A DNA stretch of 6,599 nt from Rhodocyclaceae bacterium UBA5602 (GCA_002424865.1 DILC01000003.1:1-6599), one strand, 5' to 3'; counted from the first letter of the stretch, positions 1 to 6,551 are shown. Translations and numbers: made by a program. Notes: generated by a model from the sequence alone, not told the origin.

Positions 1-41
1 CCGACTTTTTTAAATTGCGGCCCGCTGGCCAAAACATCCAT

Positions 42-48
42 GGGAGGA
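42..48 (+). promoter_or_regulatory. Ribosome binding site deciding the PAS gene start
   Basis: GGGAGGA is a strong Shine-Dalgarno match located 8 nt before ATG 57. It favours this ATG over the in-frame upstream TTG at 15. Confidence 0.75.
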
Positions 49-56
49 TAACGCTT

Positions 57-491
57 ATGGCCTTGCATCAAGCACTGATAGAACAAACCGACGATGCGTT
101 TATTTTTTCGGATCCGAACGGCAAGATCCAGTTATGGAACCACGGCGCTGAGCTCCTCTTCGGCCTTACTGCCCACGAAACCATCGGGCAACTGCTCGAT
201 ATCATCATCCCGGAACACCTGCGCCGTGCGCATTGGATGGGTTTTCAAAAGGCAGTCGCTTCAGGCCGGATGGCGCTCGGAGACAAAGTGATGACCACCC
301 GGTTCTTGCATCGGGATGGCGGCAAGCGCTATGCTGACATGCGCTTTAACCTGATCAAGGACAGTGATGGCCATTTGCTAGGCGTGTTGGCGACAGCCCG
401 CGACAGCACCGATCGCCATCTTGCCGAGCGCGCCTTGCGCGAGCAAATCGCCGCATTGACGTCTGCCCAGGAAGCACAAAACAGGCCCTGA
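57..491 (+). CDS. Stand-alone PAS domain protein (possible heme/redox sensor)
   Basis: A 144-residue soluble protein that is essentially one PAS domain (about residues 8-116). The N-terminal part reads as a PAS core (DDAFIFSDPNGKIQLWN, then GAELLFG at 30-36, then ETIGQ at 41-45). A PEHLRRAH segment follows at 52-59, and the C-terminal strands include HRDGGKRY (85-92) and GVLATARDSTDR (109-120). A short, probably helical tail (120-144) follows, of the kind that normally joins PAS to an output domain, but no kinase, GGDEF, methyl-accepting or DNA-binding domain is present. His59 falls where FixL-type PAS domains have their heme-ligating histidine; heme binding here is inference. I chose ATG 57 because GGGAGG lies 9 nt upstream. 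An in-frame TTG at 15 would add 14 residues but has no visible ribosome site. The hemerythrin gene follows after 14 nt and is probably co-transcribed. No signal peptide or membrane segment is seen. Confidence 0.85.
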   Translation: MALHQALIEQTDDAFIFSDPNGKIQLWNHGAELLFGLTAHETIGQLLDIIIPEHLRRAHWMGFQKAVASGRMALGDKVMTTRFLHRDGGKRYADMRFNLIKDSDGHLLGVLATARDSTDRHLAERALREQIAALTSAQEAQNRP

Positions 492-505
492 AGCATCAGG
501 AAACC

Positions 506-1078
506 ATGCCCTCAACAACACCCCCGCACCATGCTTTTCCCGGATTTTCCAGCCTCTCCGCCGGACCTGAAGCGCCACTGGAAATGCTTGCCGCCTGCCA
601 TGAAAAAATCCGCCAGCAATGCGCCACCTTGCAGCGCCTGGTACCCCACATCGAGACCCGCGGGGTCGACGCTGACGCCCGCCTGGCTGCGGCCCATGTA
701 CTGCGCTATTTTGAGACAGCGGGAAAATTGCACCATCAAGACGAAGAAGATGACCTGTTCCCTGCGCTCATCGAATCCATGGCCGCTTCAGACGCCAGGT
801 GTCTCGCGGCCCTCACGCAAACACTGCTGGCCGGCCATCGCACCCAGGATGCCCTCTGGCTGCCGCTGCGTGACACCTTGACGCGTATTGCCCGTGGCGA
901 GCAAGCCACCCTGTCAGCGGCCGATGTCTTGCCCTGGCTGACACAGCATGCGCAACATCTTCAGCACGAAGACGAGGTATTGCTCCCCATGGCCAAGCGC
1001 CTGTTGAGTGATGCCGCGCTGGAACAAATTGGCCGCGCCATGTGCGCCCGGCGCGGAGTCAGTTTTTTAACGCGGTAA
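506..1078 (+). CDS. Hemerythrin/HHE cation-binding domain protein
   Basis: A 190-residue cytoplasmic, mostly helical protein with a hemerythrin-like four-helix bundle (about residues 25-170) expected to hold a non-heme diiron centre. Candidate ligands in order are His32 (AACHEKIR), the HxxxE pair His77/Glu81 in HHQDEEDDLFP, His111 (LLAGHRTQD), and the HxxxxD pair His151/Asp156 in HLQHEDEVLLP. The two acidic-plus-LFP/LLP motifs after the histidine pairs are typical of the family. The second histidine of the classical helix-C HxxxH is absent (Asp115 at that place), so the site resembles HHE/YtfE-type proteins more than marine-worm oxygen carriers. Family roles include oxygen or nitric-oxide sensing, iron handling and Fe-S repair; which applies is unknown. 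The first 26 residues are Pro/Ser/Thr-rich and lie outside the domain. ATG 506 has AGGA only 4 nt upstream; Met27 (ATG 584) is an alternative start that keeps the whole domain. It follows the PAS gene by 14 nt. Confidence 0.85.
   Translation: MPSTTPPHHAFPGFSSLSAGPEAPLEMLAACHEKIRQQCATLQRLVPHIETRGVDADARLAAAHVLRYFETAGKLHHQDEEDDLFPALIESMAASDARCLAALTQTLLAGHRTQDALWLPLRDTLTRIARGEQATLSAADVLPWLTQHAQHLQHEDEVLLPMAKRLLSDAALEQIGRAMCARRGVSFLTR
1033..1068 (+). terminator. Possible intrinsic terminator inside the hemerythrin gene end
   Basis: A perfect 7-bp GC stem (CCGCGCC at 1033-1039 pairing with GGCGCGG at 1050-1056, loop of 10) is followed, after a six-base spacer AGTCAG, by six T (1063-1068). It lies before the stop codon at 1076-1078. 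The spacer is longer than in a classical terminator, so it may work poorly or not at all. It is the only terminator-like signal seen for the + strand pair. Confidence 0.35.
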
Positions 1079-1085
1079 AACATGC

Positions 1086-1115
1086 AAAAAAGACCGCATT
1101 GGGCAACCCATTGCG
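1086..1115 (-). terminator. Rho-independent terminator of the glmU-glmS-ligase-glycosyltransferase unit
   Basis: Read on the - strand, CGCAATGGG (1115-1107), loop TTG, and CCCAATGCG (1103-1095) form a nine-position stem with one central A-A mismatch. GTC and then six T (1091-1086) follow. It lies about 60 nt past the glycosyltransferase stop codon. On the + strand the same hairpin has no T run after it, so it should act in one direction only. Its T run begins 8 nt past the hemerythrin stop codon, so the two converging units nearly touch. Confidence 0.7.
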
Positions 1116-1174
1116 TGGCCATGGCCCCAAACGAGGATCTTCTTGCTCAGGCGGGCTCCCACAAAAACCGCCTC

Positions 1175-1951
1175 CTATGCAATCTCCGCGGTATCGTCAG
1201 CGGGGCGGGCTGCCCATAAATAGCGGAGGAAAGTGCCGCGGGCATTTTGGAATGCGATCACTAAACCACGCCACCCGTCAATAAAACCGCCACGCAGAAA
1301 ATAGCCACGGAAAAAAGACCACCCGCCATGCAGAACTGCGCTCAGCGCCCCACCCTTCCCCCGCGCCCTGAGCTTGACCGCGCCTAGCCTGGCATAGCGC
1401 AACACCTTCTCTTCAAACTCTGCAGTTGAGATCACGCTCTCATGCCATAAAAAACCTGGCAATGTCTGGCAAGCCCCTTGGCAAATCACCCGCTCATGCA
1501 CCAAGTCGTCACTAAAGCAAGCTGCCCCCCGCAAAAACAGGCGCAAAACGCGGTCGTTACGCCAATCCCCAAAACGGATGACTTTCCCGCAATACAAAGA
1601 GCGGCGCTTGATCCAGTAACACACCGTATCGCCACCTGCCCCGCCCCCCACTGCTTGCAAGATGGCGCTTTTGAGCTGGGGCTGCACTATTTCATCAGCA
1701 TCAATGGATAGGACCCACTTACCCCGCGCAAGCCCAAGGGCGCGGTTTTTTTGCAAGCCAAAACCAGGCCAATCGCTTGACGAAAAAACCCGTGCGCCCA
1801 TTGATTTTGCAATCTCAATGGTGCCATCCGTGCTGCCGGAATCCAGAATGACAATCTCATCCGCAAAATCGACGGATGCCAGGCATTGAGTTATGCAATG
1901 CGCCTCGTTTTTGGTGATGATGACAACGGAAAGATTGACGCCTAAATTCAC
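1175..1951 (-). CDS. Family 2 glycosyltransferase, WaaE/KdtX-like (LPS core)
   Basis: A 258-residue GT-A fold glycosyltransferase that probably transfers a hexose from a nucleotide sugar to the lipopolysaccharide core or a related surface glycan on the cytoplasmic face of the inner membrane. The N-terminus LSVVIITKNEA (7-17) starts the nucleotide-binding fold. DSGSTDGT (37-44) is the usual acidic loop, and SIDADE (82-87) holds the DxD-type metal/nucleotide motif (Asp84, Asp86). GDWRNDRVLRLF (128-139) and DLVHERV (149-155) are typical of the WaaE/KdtX subfamily acceptor side. The C-terminal FLRGGFIDGWRG (218-229) is also a subfamily feature. Donor and acceptor sugars cannot be read from sequence. 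The start is GTG at 1951; no good ribosome site lies directly before it, but the stop codon of a tiny upstream ORF overlaps it (GTGA), suggesting coupled translation. It is the last gene before the terminator and follows the ligase gene by 69 nt. Confidence 0.88.
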   Translation of the reverse strand: MNLGVNLSVVIITKNEAHCITQCLASVDFADEIVILDSGSTDGTIEIAKSMGARVFSSSDWPGFGLQKNRALGLARGKWVLSIDADEIVQPQLKSAILQAVGGGAGGDTVCYWIKRRSLYCGKVIRFGDWRNDRVLRLFLRGAACFSDDLVHERVICQGACQTLPGFLWHESVISTAEFEEKVLRYARLGAVKLRARGKGGALSAVLHGGWSFFRGYFLRGGFIDGWRGLVIAFQNARGTFLRYLWAARPADDTAEIA

Positions 1952-1980
1952 GACTGGAAGATGCTTCGGAGGATTGTCAT
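1948..1980 (-). CDS. Candidate ten-residue leader ORF coupled to the glycosyltransferase start
   Basis: In the 69-nt gap between ligase and glycosyltransferase, ATG at 1980 opens a frame encoding MTILRSIFQS. It ends with TGA (1950-1948), which shares GTGA with the GTG start codon of the glycosyltransferase. AGGA at 1992-1989 sits 8 nt before this ATG, whereas the GTG start has no comparable site of its own. A second in-frame ATG at 1989 would give 13 residues but overlaps the AGGA. The peptide itself is probably unimportant; its translation could bring ribosomes to the downstream start. It could also be chance, or a trace of a former longer N-terminus. Confidence 0.35.
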   Translation of the reverse strand: MTILRSIFQS

Positions 1981-2020
1981 TGGGATCATCCTGATACCGA
2001 TGATAAATAAGGTTGTGCCG

Positions 2021-3274
2021 TCAAGAATGATCAGGCGTACTCATTTGCTGCGGATAATGCGCAAAAAGCACACCCGCCATCCATACAAACAGCAAGCCTT
2101 CAGCGTGGTCAATCAGCAGGGAATTGAACAAGCTGCCCACCACCATGGTCAGCACCAGGGCGCGCGCGGCCAATTGCATGGGCTTGGGCAGCCTGCTTGC
2201 GGCAAACCACATGGTGGCAAACAACGCCAAAAGGGCAAACAGCCCAATCACGCCCAGCTGTACGGTGGTCAATAAAAATTGATTGTGCGGATTGTTCCAG
2301 GCAACCAGGCCTGTACCGGCAACCTTGTTTGCGTACGCTTGCGTGAATCCGCCGGTGCCCACACCGAAAATCGGGTGATCCTGAATCAGCGCCCAGCAGG
2401 TCCAGTAAAAATCCATGCGGATGCCGATTGACGTATTCCCGCCGGCGCCAGCCTTCCATTGGCGCACTTCAGAAAACATGAGCGCAATGCGGTTGGCAAG
2501 CGGGGAGTCAATCACAACACCAGCGGCAAAAACCCCCATTGTGATGAAAAGCGCCACGGCCAGACCACGCCAGCGGAAGCGCTGGAAAAAAAAATATGCC
2601 GCCAAAGTGCCCAGCACCAGATAGCCAGTCCTGCCTTGCACCATGAACAGCACATTGAAAGCCGCGAGCATCGCCGCGATGGCCAAGACAATCCGCCAGC
2701 GGCGATCGGTGGCATGGACAGCGGCAACAACGGCAAGGAAGCTCGCCAAGGCCATAAAAATGCCGTGGGTGATATGCAGTTTGAATACGACCGGATTATC
2801 GGCTGTGTGGTTATTGAGCCATGCCGGGGGAAGCAAGCCTAGCCACAAGCCATACGACAAAACGAGCGTCACCGCCATCGCCAAGCCAAAGGCGGTCAGC
2901 GCACGCTGTTTATCTTGCCCATTGGCGAACAGCGTGGTGAGCACAGGCAAATACAAGAGGTCTGAGTACTTGCGTAGAAAATGTGACGTATCTTGCCAGC
3001 CGCCTGATCCATAAGTGCAGCCAGCAAGTAGCAGAAAAATGAATAGCAGCGCCATGCAGGCCACTGGATTTGTACGGATGGATGCCCATTTCTCACGGTA
3101 GTGCCCACTCACCAGCCAAGCCAGCAGCATGGTCACCAGCAGGACATTATCGAGCGCCACCGATACCGGAATAGATACGCCAAGCAGGATCGCTGACCAA
3201 CGCGCCGTGGATTCTGCACGCTTGGGAAACGAGTTACTTTGCCTGGCGCTTATTGGCGCTGGGTTGGTTTGCAT
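2021..3274 (-). CDS. O-antigen ligase family membrane protein (WaaL/Wzy_C type)
   Basis: A 417-residue inner-membrane protein with about 11-12 hydrophobic segments, of the size usual for WaaL. Clear segments include about 28-56, 70-86, 126-148, 169-187, 194-212, 215-230, 236-253, 333-358, 368-388 and 392-406. Between the last two groups lies a long loop (about 255-330), expected in the periplasm. Wzy_C-type motifs are visible: QGRTG (213-217, Arg215), SIGIRMDFY (282-290), HPIFGVGTGGF (300-310) and NNPHNQ (327-332, His330). WaaL ligases move undecaprenyl-diphosphate-linked glycan onto lipid A-core and depend on conserved Arg and His residues of this kind. The same fold is used by Wzy polymerases and PglL-type oligosaccharyltransferases, so the acceptor is not certain. 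The neighbouring core glycosyltransferase favours a ligase. ATG 3274 is the earliest possible start because an in-frame TAA lies directly before it; a modest AGGG site is 7 nt upstream. It follows glmS by 44 nt with no terminator between. Confidence 0.85.
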   Translation of the reverse strand: MQTNPAPISARQSNSFPKRAESTARWSAILLGVSIPVSVALDNVLLVTMLLAWLVSGHYREKWASIRTNPVACMALLFIFLLLAGCTYGSGGWQDTSHFLRKYSDLLYLPVLTTLFANGQDKQRALTAFGLAMAVTLVLSYGLWLGLLPPAWLNNHTADNPVVFKLHITHGIFMALASFLAVVAAVHATDRRWRIVLAIAAMLAAFNVLFMVQGRTGYLVLGTLAAYFFFQRFRWRGLAVALFITMGVFAAGVVIDSPLANRIALMFSEVRQWKAGAGGNTSIGIRMDFYWTCWALIQDHPIFGVGTGGFTQAYANKVAGTGLVAWNNPHNQFLLTTVQLGVIGLFALLALFATMWFAASRLPKPMQLAARALVLTMVVGSLFNSLLIDHAEGLLFVWMAGVLFAHYPQQMSTPDHS

Positions 3275-3318
3275 TTAGCTGCCCTGGCGGATGGCCATTT
3301 GAATCTCATGCCGGAGCG

Positions 3319-5136
3319 TCACTCCACCGTCACGGATTTGGCCAGATTGCGCGGCTTATCGACATCCGTGCCTTTGACCAAAGCCACATGGTAGGACAGC
3401 AATTGCAGCGGCACGACGTGCAACACGGGGCTGAGCAGCCCATAATGCTCAGGCAAGTGCAGCACATGCACGCCCGGCTCTTCGGCAACGCTGGAATCCG
3501 CGTCGGCAAATACATACAATTCCCCACCGCGTGCGGCGACTTCCTTCAGGTTGGATTTCAATTTTTCAAGGAGCGCATCATTCGGTGCGATGCTGATCAC
3601 CGGCATGTCCTTATCCACCAGCGCGAGCGGCCCGTGTTTGAGCTCGCCTGCGGGATAGCCTTCGGCGTGGATATAAGAAATTTCCTTGAGCTTTAATGCC
3701 CCCTCCAGCGCAATCGGATAATGCTGGCCACGGCCAAGAAACAGTGCGTGATGCTTGTTGGCAAACTGGCCTGCCCACTGCCGGATGTCAGCTTCAAGAC
3801 TGAGCACTTTTTGCACGGCCACCGGCAGATGGCGCAAGTCGGCCAGATGGCGCGCCTCTTGCGCTGCATCAAGACGGCCAGATTGTTTGGCCAGCGTAGC
3901 GGCGAGCAGAAACAGCGCGGCCAACTGCGTCGTAAAGGCTTTGGTCGACGCCACGCCGATCTCCGGGCCGGCACGCGTTAAAAAGCGCAGCGCGCATTCG
4001 CGCACAATCGCCGATTCCGGCACATTGCAAATGGCGAGTGTGCGCAACATTCCCTGCGCCTTGGCATGGCGCACAGAGGCCAGGGTATCCGCCGTCTCGC
4101 CCGATTGCGAAATCGCCACCACCAGTTGATCCGCATCAGGAACTGACACGCGATAGCGATATTCGCTGGCAATCTCGGCTGTACAAGGCACACCCGCCAA
4201 CTGCTCAATCCAGTACTTCGCCACCAGTCCGGAGTGATAGCTCGTGCCGCAGGCCAGAATCAAGACCGATTTCACCCCGGCAAGTAGTTCAGGCGCGACC
4301 ACGCCAAACAAATTCGGCGTAAAGGTTTGCGCGCCACTGACCATTTCCAGCGTGGCAGCCAAAGCTTGCGGTTGCTCGAAGATTTCCTTTTGCATGTAAT
4401 GCTGATATTCGCCCAGCGCCACGGCGTCCGCCGACAAGCCGCTTTGCACCACGGCACGCTCTACCGCCGTACCGCCAGCGCCGACTATTTTGAGCGCATC
4501 CTGCTTGAGCTCCGCACAGTCGCCCTCTTCCAGATAAATGATCTGCCGCGTCACTTGCACCAAAGCGGCCGCATCGGACGCGGCGTAATAGCCATCGTCG
4601 CCCACGCCCAGCAATAAGGGCGCGCCATGACGCGCGACAATAATGCGCGGCTCACCCTCCTGCACCACACCAATGGCATAAGCGCCGGTGAGCCTGCCCG
4701 TTGCCAGCTGGACGGCAGCGAATAAATCTGGCGTGGTTTTTTGAATATGCTGGATCAAGTGAGCAATCACTTCGGTATCCGTGTCCGAGGTAAAAACATA
4801 CCCTTCCGCCATCAAGACTGTGCGCAACTCGGCATAGTTTTCAATAATGCCGTTATGCACCACCGCCAAATTACCCGAGACGTGTGGATGTGCATTGCGT
4901 TCGCTCGGCACGCCGTGCGTCGCCCAGCGGGTGTGCGCAATGCCGATAGGCGCGGTCTGGCTTGCCGCTTGCACCACTAATTCCGCGACACGTCCGACGC
5001 TGCGCAAACGCGTGAGATGGGGGTTGAGCAGCGCCAAGCCAGCCGAATCGTAGCCGCGGTACTCCAGGCGCAACAAGCCTTCAATCAAGACAGGGACAAC
5101 GTTACGGTCAGCAACTGCAGCGACGATGCCACACAT
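3319..5136 (-). CDS. glmS: Glutamine--fructose-6-phosphate aminotransferase (isomerizing)
   Basis: A full-length, 605-residue cytoplasmic enzyme that makes glucosamine-6-phosphate and glutamate from fructose-6-phosphate and glutamine, the first committed step to UDP-GlcNAc. The N-terminal glutaminase domain (about 2-240) begins MCGIVA, so Cys2 becomes the catalytic N-terminal nucleophile after Met removal. HTRWATHG (68-75), HNGIIEN (94-100) and SDTDTE (117-122) form the glutamine site. Two SIS sugar-isomerase domains follow. The first has ACGTSYHS (295-302), SQSGET (343-348) and ASTKAFTTQ (396-404). The second has GRGQHYPIALEGALKLKE (468-485) and EGYPAGELKHG (492-502, with the ring-opening His501). 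The C-terminal AKSVTVE carries the conserved Lys600. No key residue is missing. The start is fixed by the invariant MCGI and by an AAGGA site 6 nt upstream that lies within the last codons of glmU. Only 2 nt separate the two genes, so translation is probably coupled. Confidence 0.98.
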   Translation of the reverse strand: MCGIVAAVADRNVVPVLIEGLLRLEYRGYDSAGLALLNPHLTRLRSVGRVAELVVQAASQTAPIGIAHTRWATHGVPSERNAHPHVSGNLAVVHNGIIENYAELRTVLMAEGYVFTSDTDTEVIAHLIQHIQKTTPDLFAAVQLATGRLTGAYAIGVVQEGEPRIIVARHGAPLLLGVGDDGYYAASDAAALVQVTRQIIYLEEGDCAELKQDALKIVGAGGTAVERAVVQSGLSADAVALGEYQHYMQKEIFEQPQALAATLEMVSGAQTFTPNLFGVVAPELLAGVKSVLILACGTSYHSGLVAKYWIEQLAGVPCTAEIASEYRYRVSVPDADQLVVAISQSGETADTLASVRHAKAQGMLRTLAICNVPESAIVRECALRFLTRAGPEIGVASTKAFTTQLAALFLLAATLAKQSGRLDAAQEARHLADLRHLPVAVQKVLSLEADIRQWAGQFANKHHALFLGRGQHYPIALEGALKLKEISYIHAEGYPAGELKHGPLALVDKDMPVISIAPNDALLEKLKSNLKEVAARGGELYVFADADSSVAEEPGVHVLHLPEHYGLLSPVLHVVPLQLLSYHVALVKGTDVDKPRNLAKSVTVE

Positions 5137-5138
5137 GG

Positions 5139-6524
5139 TTAATCCTTTTCCAGTTGTTTAACGGGACGCTTCCAGCCCGCGAGTGAAAACTGCCTGGTGC
5201 GCGAAATAGTCAGTTGATCAGGCGGCGCATCCTTGGTCAGCGTCGTGCCCGCACCCAGCGTCGCGCCACGGCCTACGGTGACAGGCGCGACCAGTTGCGT
5301 ATCCGAACCAATGAACACATCATCCTCGATCACGGTACGGAACTTGTTCGCGCCATCGTAATTGCAGGTAATTGTGCCAGCCCCCACATTCACGCGCTGG
5401 CCAATGGTGGCGTCGCCAATGTAAGCCAAGTGGTTGGCTTTGGAATGGTCGCTGATGGTGCTGTTTTTCACTTCGACAAAATTGCCAATATGCACGCCGC
5501 GGCCCAGCGCGGCCCCCGGGCGCAAGCGCGCGTAAGGCCCGATGCGGCAATCCGGCCCGACATTGGCGTCTTCAATATGGCAAAACGGCGCAATCACTGC
5601 GCCTGCGGCGATATGGCAGTTTTTAAGCACGCAGTTCGCGCCAATGTGCACGTTGTCCGCCAGCGTAACGCGCCCTTCAAAAACATTATTCACGTCAATG
5701 AACACATCGCGGCCGCAGGTGAGCTCACCGCGTACATCAATCCGCCCGGGGTCGGCCAAGCCAACACCCGCATCCAGCAGGCGGTTCGCCACATTCATTT
5801 GGTATACACGCTCCAAGGCCGATAGTTGCGCTTTGCTATTCACACCATCCACCTCCCACAAGTGCCCGGGATGCGCAGTGACAATCGGCAAACCTTCTTG
5901 CACGGCCAACGCCACAATATCGGTCAGATAATATTCGCCTTGCGCGTTGCGGTTACCCAAGGTGGGTAGCCAGCGCGCGAGCGCCTGGGTGGGCGCCGCC
6001 AGAATACCGGTGTTGATTTCGCGTATTTGGCGCTCTATGTCAGTGGCATCCTTTTCTTCGGCAATGCGCACAACCTTGCCCGCCTCGCGCACGATGCGGC
6101 CATAACCTTTGGGGTTGTCCAGATGCGCGGTGAGCAAGGTTAGCCCGCCATGTTCGGCAGCCCTCAACAAGCGGTGCAATGTCGGCGCCTGGATCAGCGG
6201 CACATCGCCATACAGCACCAGCGTGCATGGGGCATCAACCGAATTGCCGCCTGACAAGTACGGCATCGCCTGTAACACCGCGTGCCCCGTGCCCAGTTGC
6301 GGCGATTGCCGCGCCCAACCCAGATCGGGCGCGTGTAAAGCCGCCCGAACTTGATCGCCCCCATGCCCATGCACCACGCAAATGCGTTCAGCATCCAGCT
6401 TCCTGGCCGTATCCAGGACATGCCCCAATAAAGGCTTTCCCGCCAGCGGGTGTAGCACTTTCGGTAGCGCAGAGTTCATGCGCTTACCCTGGCCCGCCGC
6501 AAGAATAACAACATTGATTTTCAT
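5139..6524 (-). CDS. glmU: Bifunctional GlcNAc-1-P uridyltransferase / GlcN-1-P acetyltransferase
   Basis: A complete 461-residue cytoplasmic enzyme (Escherichia coli GlmU is 456). It acetylates glucosamine-1-phosphate with acetyl-CoA and then joins it to UTP to give UDP-GlcNAc. The N-terminal pyrophosphorylase domain (about 1-230) has LAAGQGKRM (8-16, Arg15), Lys22, QLGTGHA (76-82), YGDVP (105-109, metal-binding Asp107), KGYGRI (139-144), Asn171 and DGVNSK (226-231, Asn229). The C-terminal left-handed beta-helix of hexapeptide repeats (about 255-440) carries the acetyltransferase residues Arg335, Lys353, His365 (catalytic base), Tyr368, Asn388 and Lys394, then Ser407, Ala425 and Arg442. These match the E. 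coli positions with an offset of two, so both activities look intact. The start ATG 6524 has AGGAG 8 nt upstream and gives the canonical MKINVVILAAG-type N-terminus. It is the first complete gene of the four-gene unit; glmM, needed between GlmS and GlmU, is not present. Confidence 0.98.
   Translation of the reverse strand: MKINVVILAAGQGKRMNSALPKVLHPLAGKPLLGHVLDTARKLDAERICVVHGHGGDQVRAALHAPDLGWARQSPQLGTGHAVLQAMPYLSGGNSVDAPCTLVLYGDVPLIQAPTLHRLLRAAEHGGLTLLTAHLDNPKGYGRIVREAGKVVRIAEEKDATDIERQIREINTGILAAPTQALARWLPTLGNRNAQGEYYLTDIVALAVQEGLPIVTAHPGHLWEVDGVNSKAQLSALERVYQMNVANRLLDAGVGLADPGRIDVRGELTCGRDVFIDVNNVFEGRVTLADNVHIGANCVLKNCHIAAGAVIAPFCHIEDANVGPDCRIGPYARLRPGAALGRGVHIGNFVEVKNSTISDHSKANHLAYIGDATIGQRVNVGAGTITCNYDGANKFRTVIEDDVFIGSDTQLVAPVTVGRGATLGAGTTLTKDAPPDQLTISRTRQFSLAGWKRPVKQLEKD
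5143..5147 (-). promoter_or_regulatory. glmS ribosome binding site embedded in the end of glmU
   Basis: AAGGA on the - strand lies in the final Lys-Asp codons of glmU, 6 nt before the glmS ATG. The glmU stop (5141-5139) falls between the site and the start codon, the typical layout for translational coupling. Confidence 0.7.
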
Positions 6525-6532
6525 GCAACAAG

Positions 6533-6537
6533 CTCCT
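6533..6537 (-). promoter_or_regulatory. glmU ribosome binding site
   Basis: AGGAG on the - strand, 8 nt before the glmU ATG at 6524, confirms the chosen start. Confidence 0.7.
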
Positions 6538-6551
6538 GACCGGGCGAAAAT

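Noticed and set aside
1117..1126. Ten-base palindrome GGCCATGGCC
   Set aside because: It is short, isolated and not extended on either side. A perfect palindrome of this size is unremarkable in such DNA and could not be tied to an operator.
1149..1173. Inverted repeat AGGCGG / CCGCCT just past the glycosyltransferase stop
   Set aside because: The loop is 13 nt and neither strand has a T run after it; the hairpin at 1095-1115 is a much better terminator.
1042..1284. 80-codon + strand frame spanning the convergent gap
   Set aside because: It starts inside the hemerythrin gene, runs through a terminator and antisense into the glycosyltransferase, and has no ribosome site or recognisable product.
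1961..2275. 104-codon + strand frame with a GGAGG nearby
   Set aside because: Most of it is antisense to the conserved C-terminal part of the ligase. The GGAGG (1968-1972) lies after the ATG at 1961 and is not placed for that start; no domain is recognised.
5214..5825. 203-codon open frame on the + strand opposite glmU
   Set aside because: It lies fully antisense to a clearly intact glmU, encodes no recognisable domain, and has the low-complexity look of a GC-rich shadow frame.
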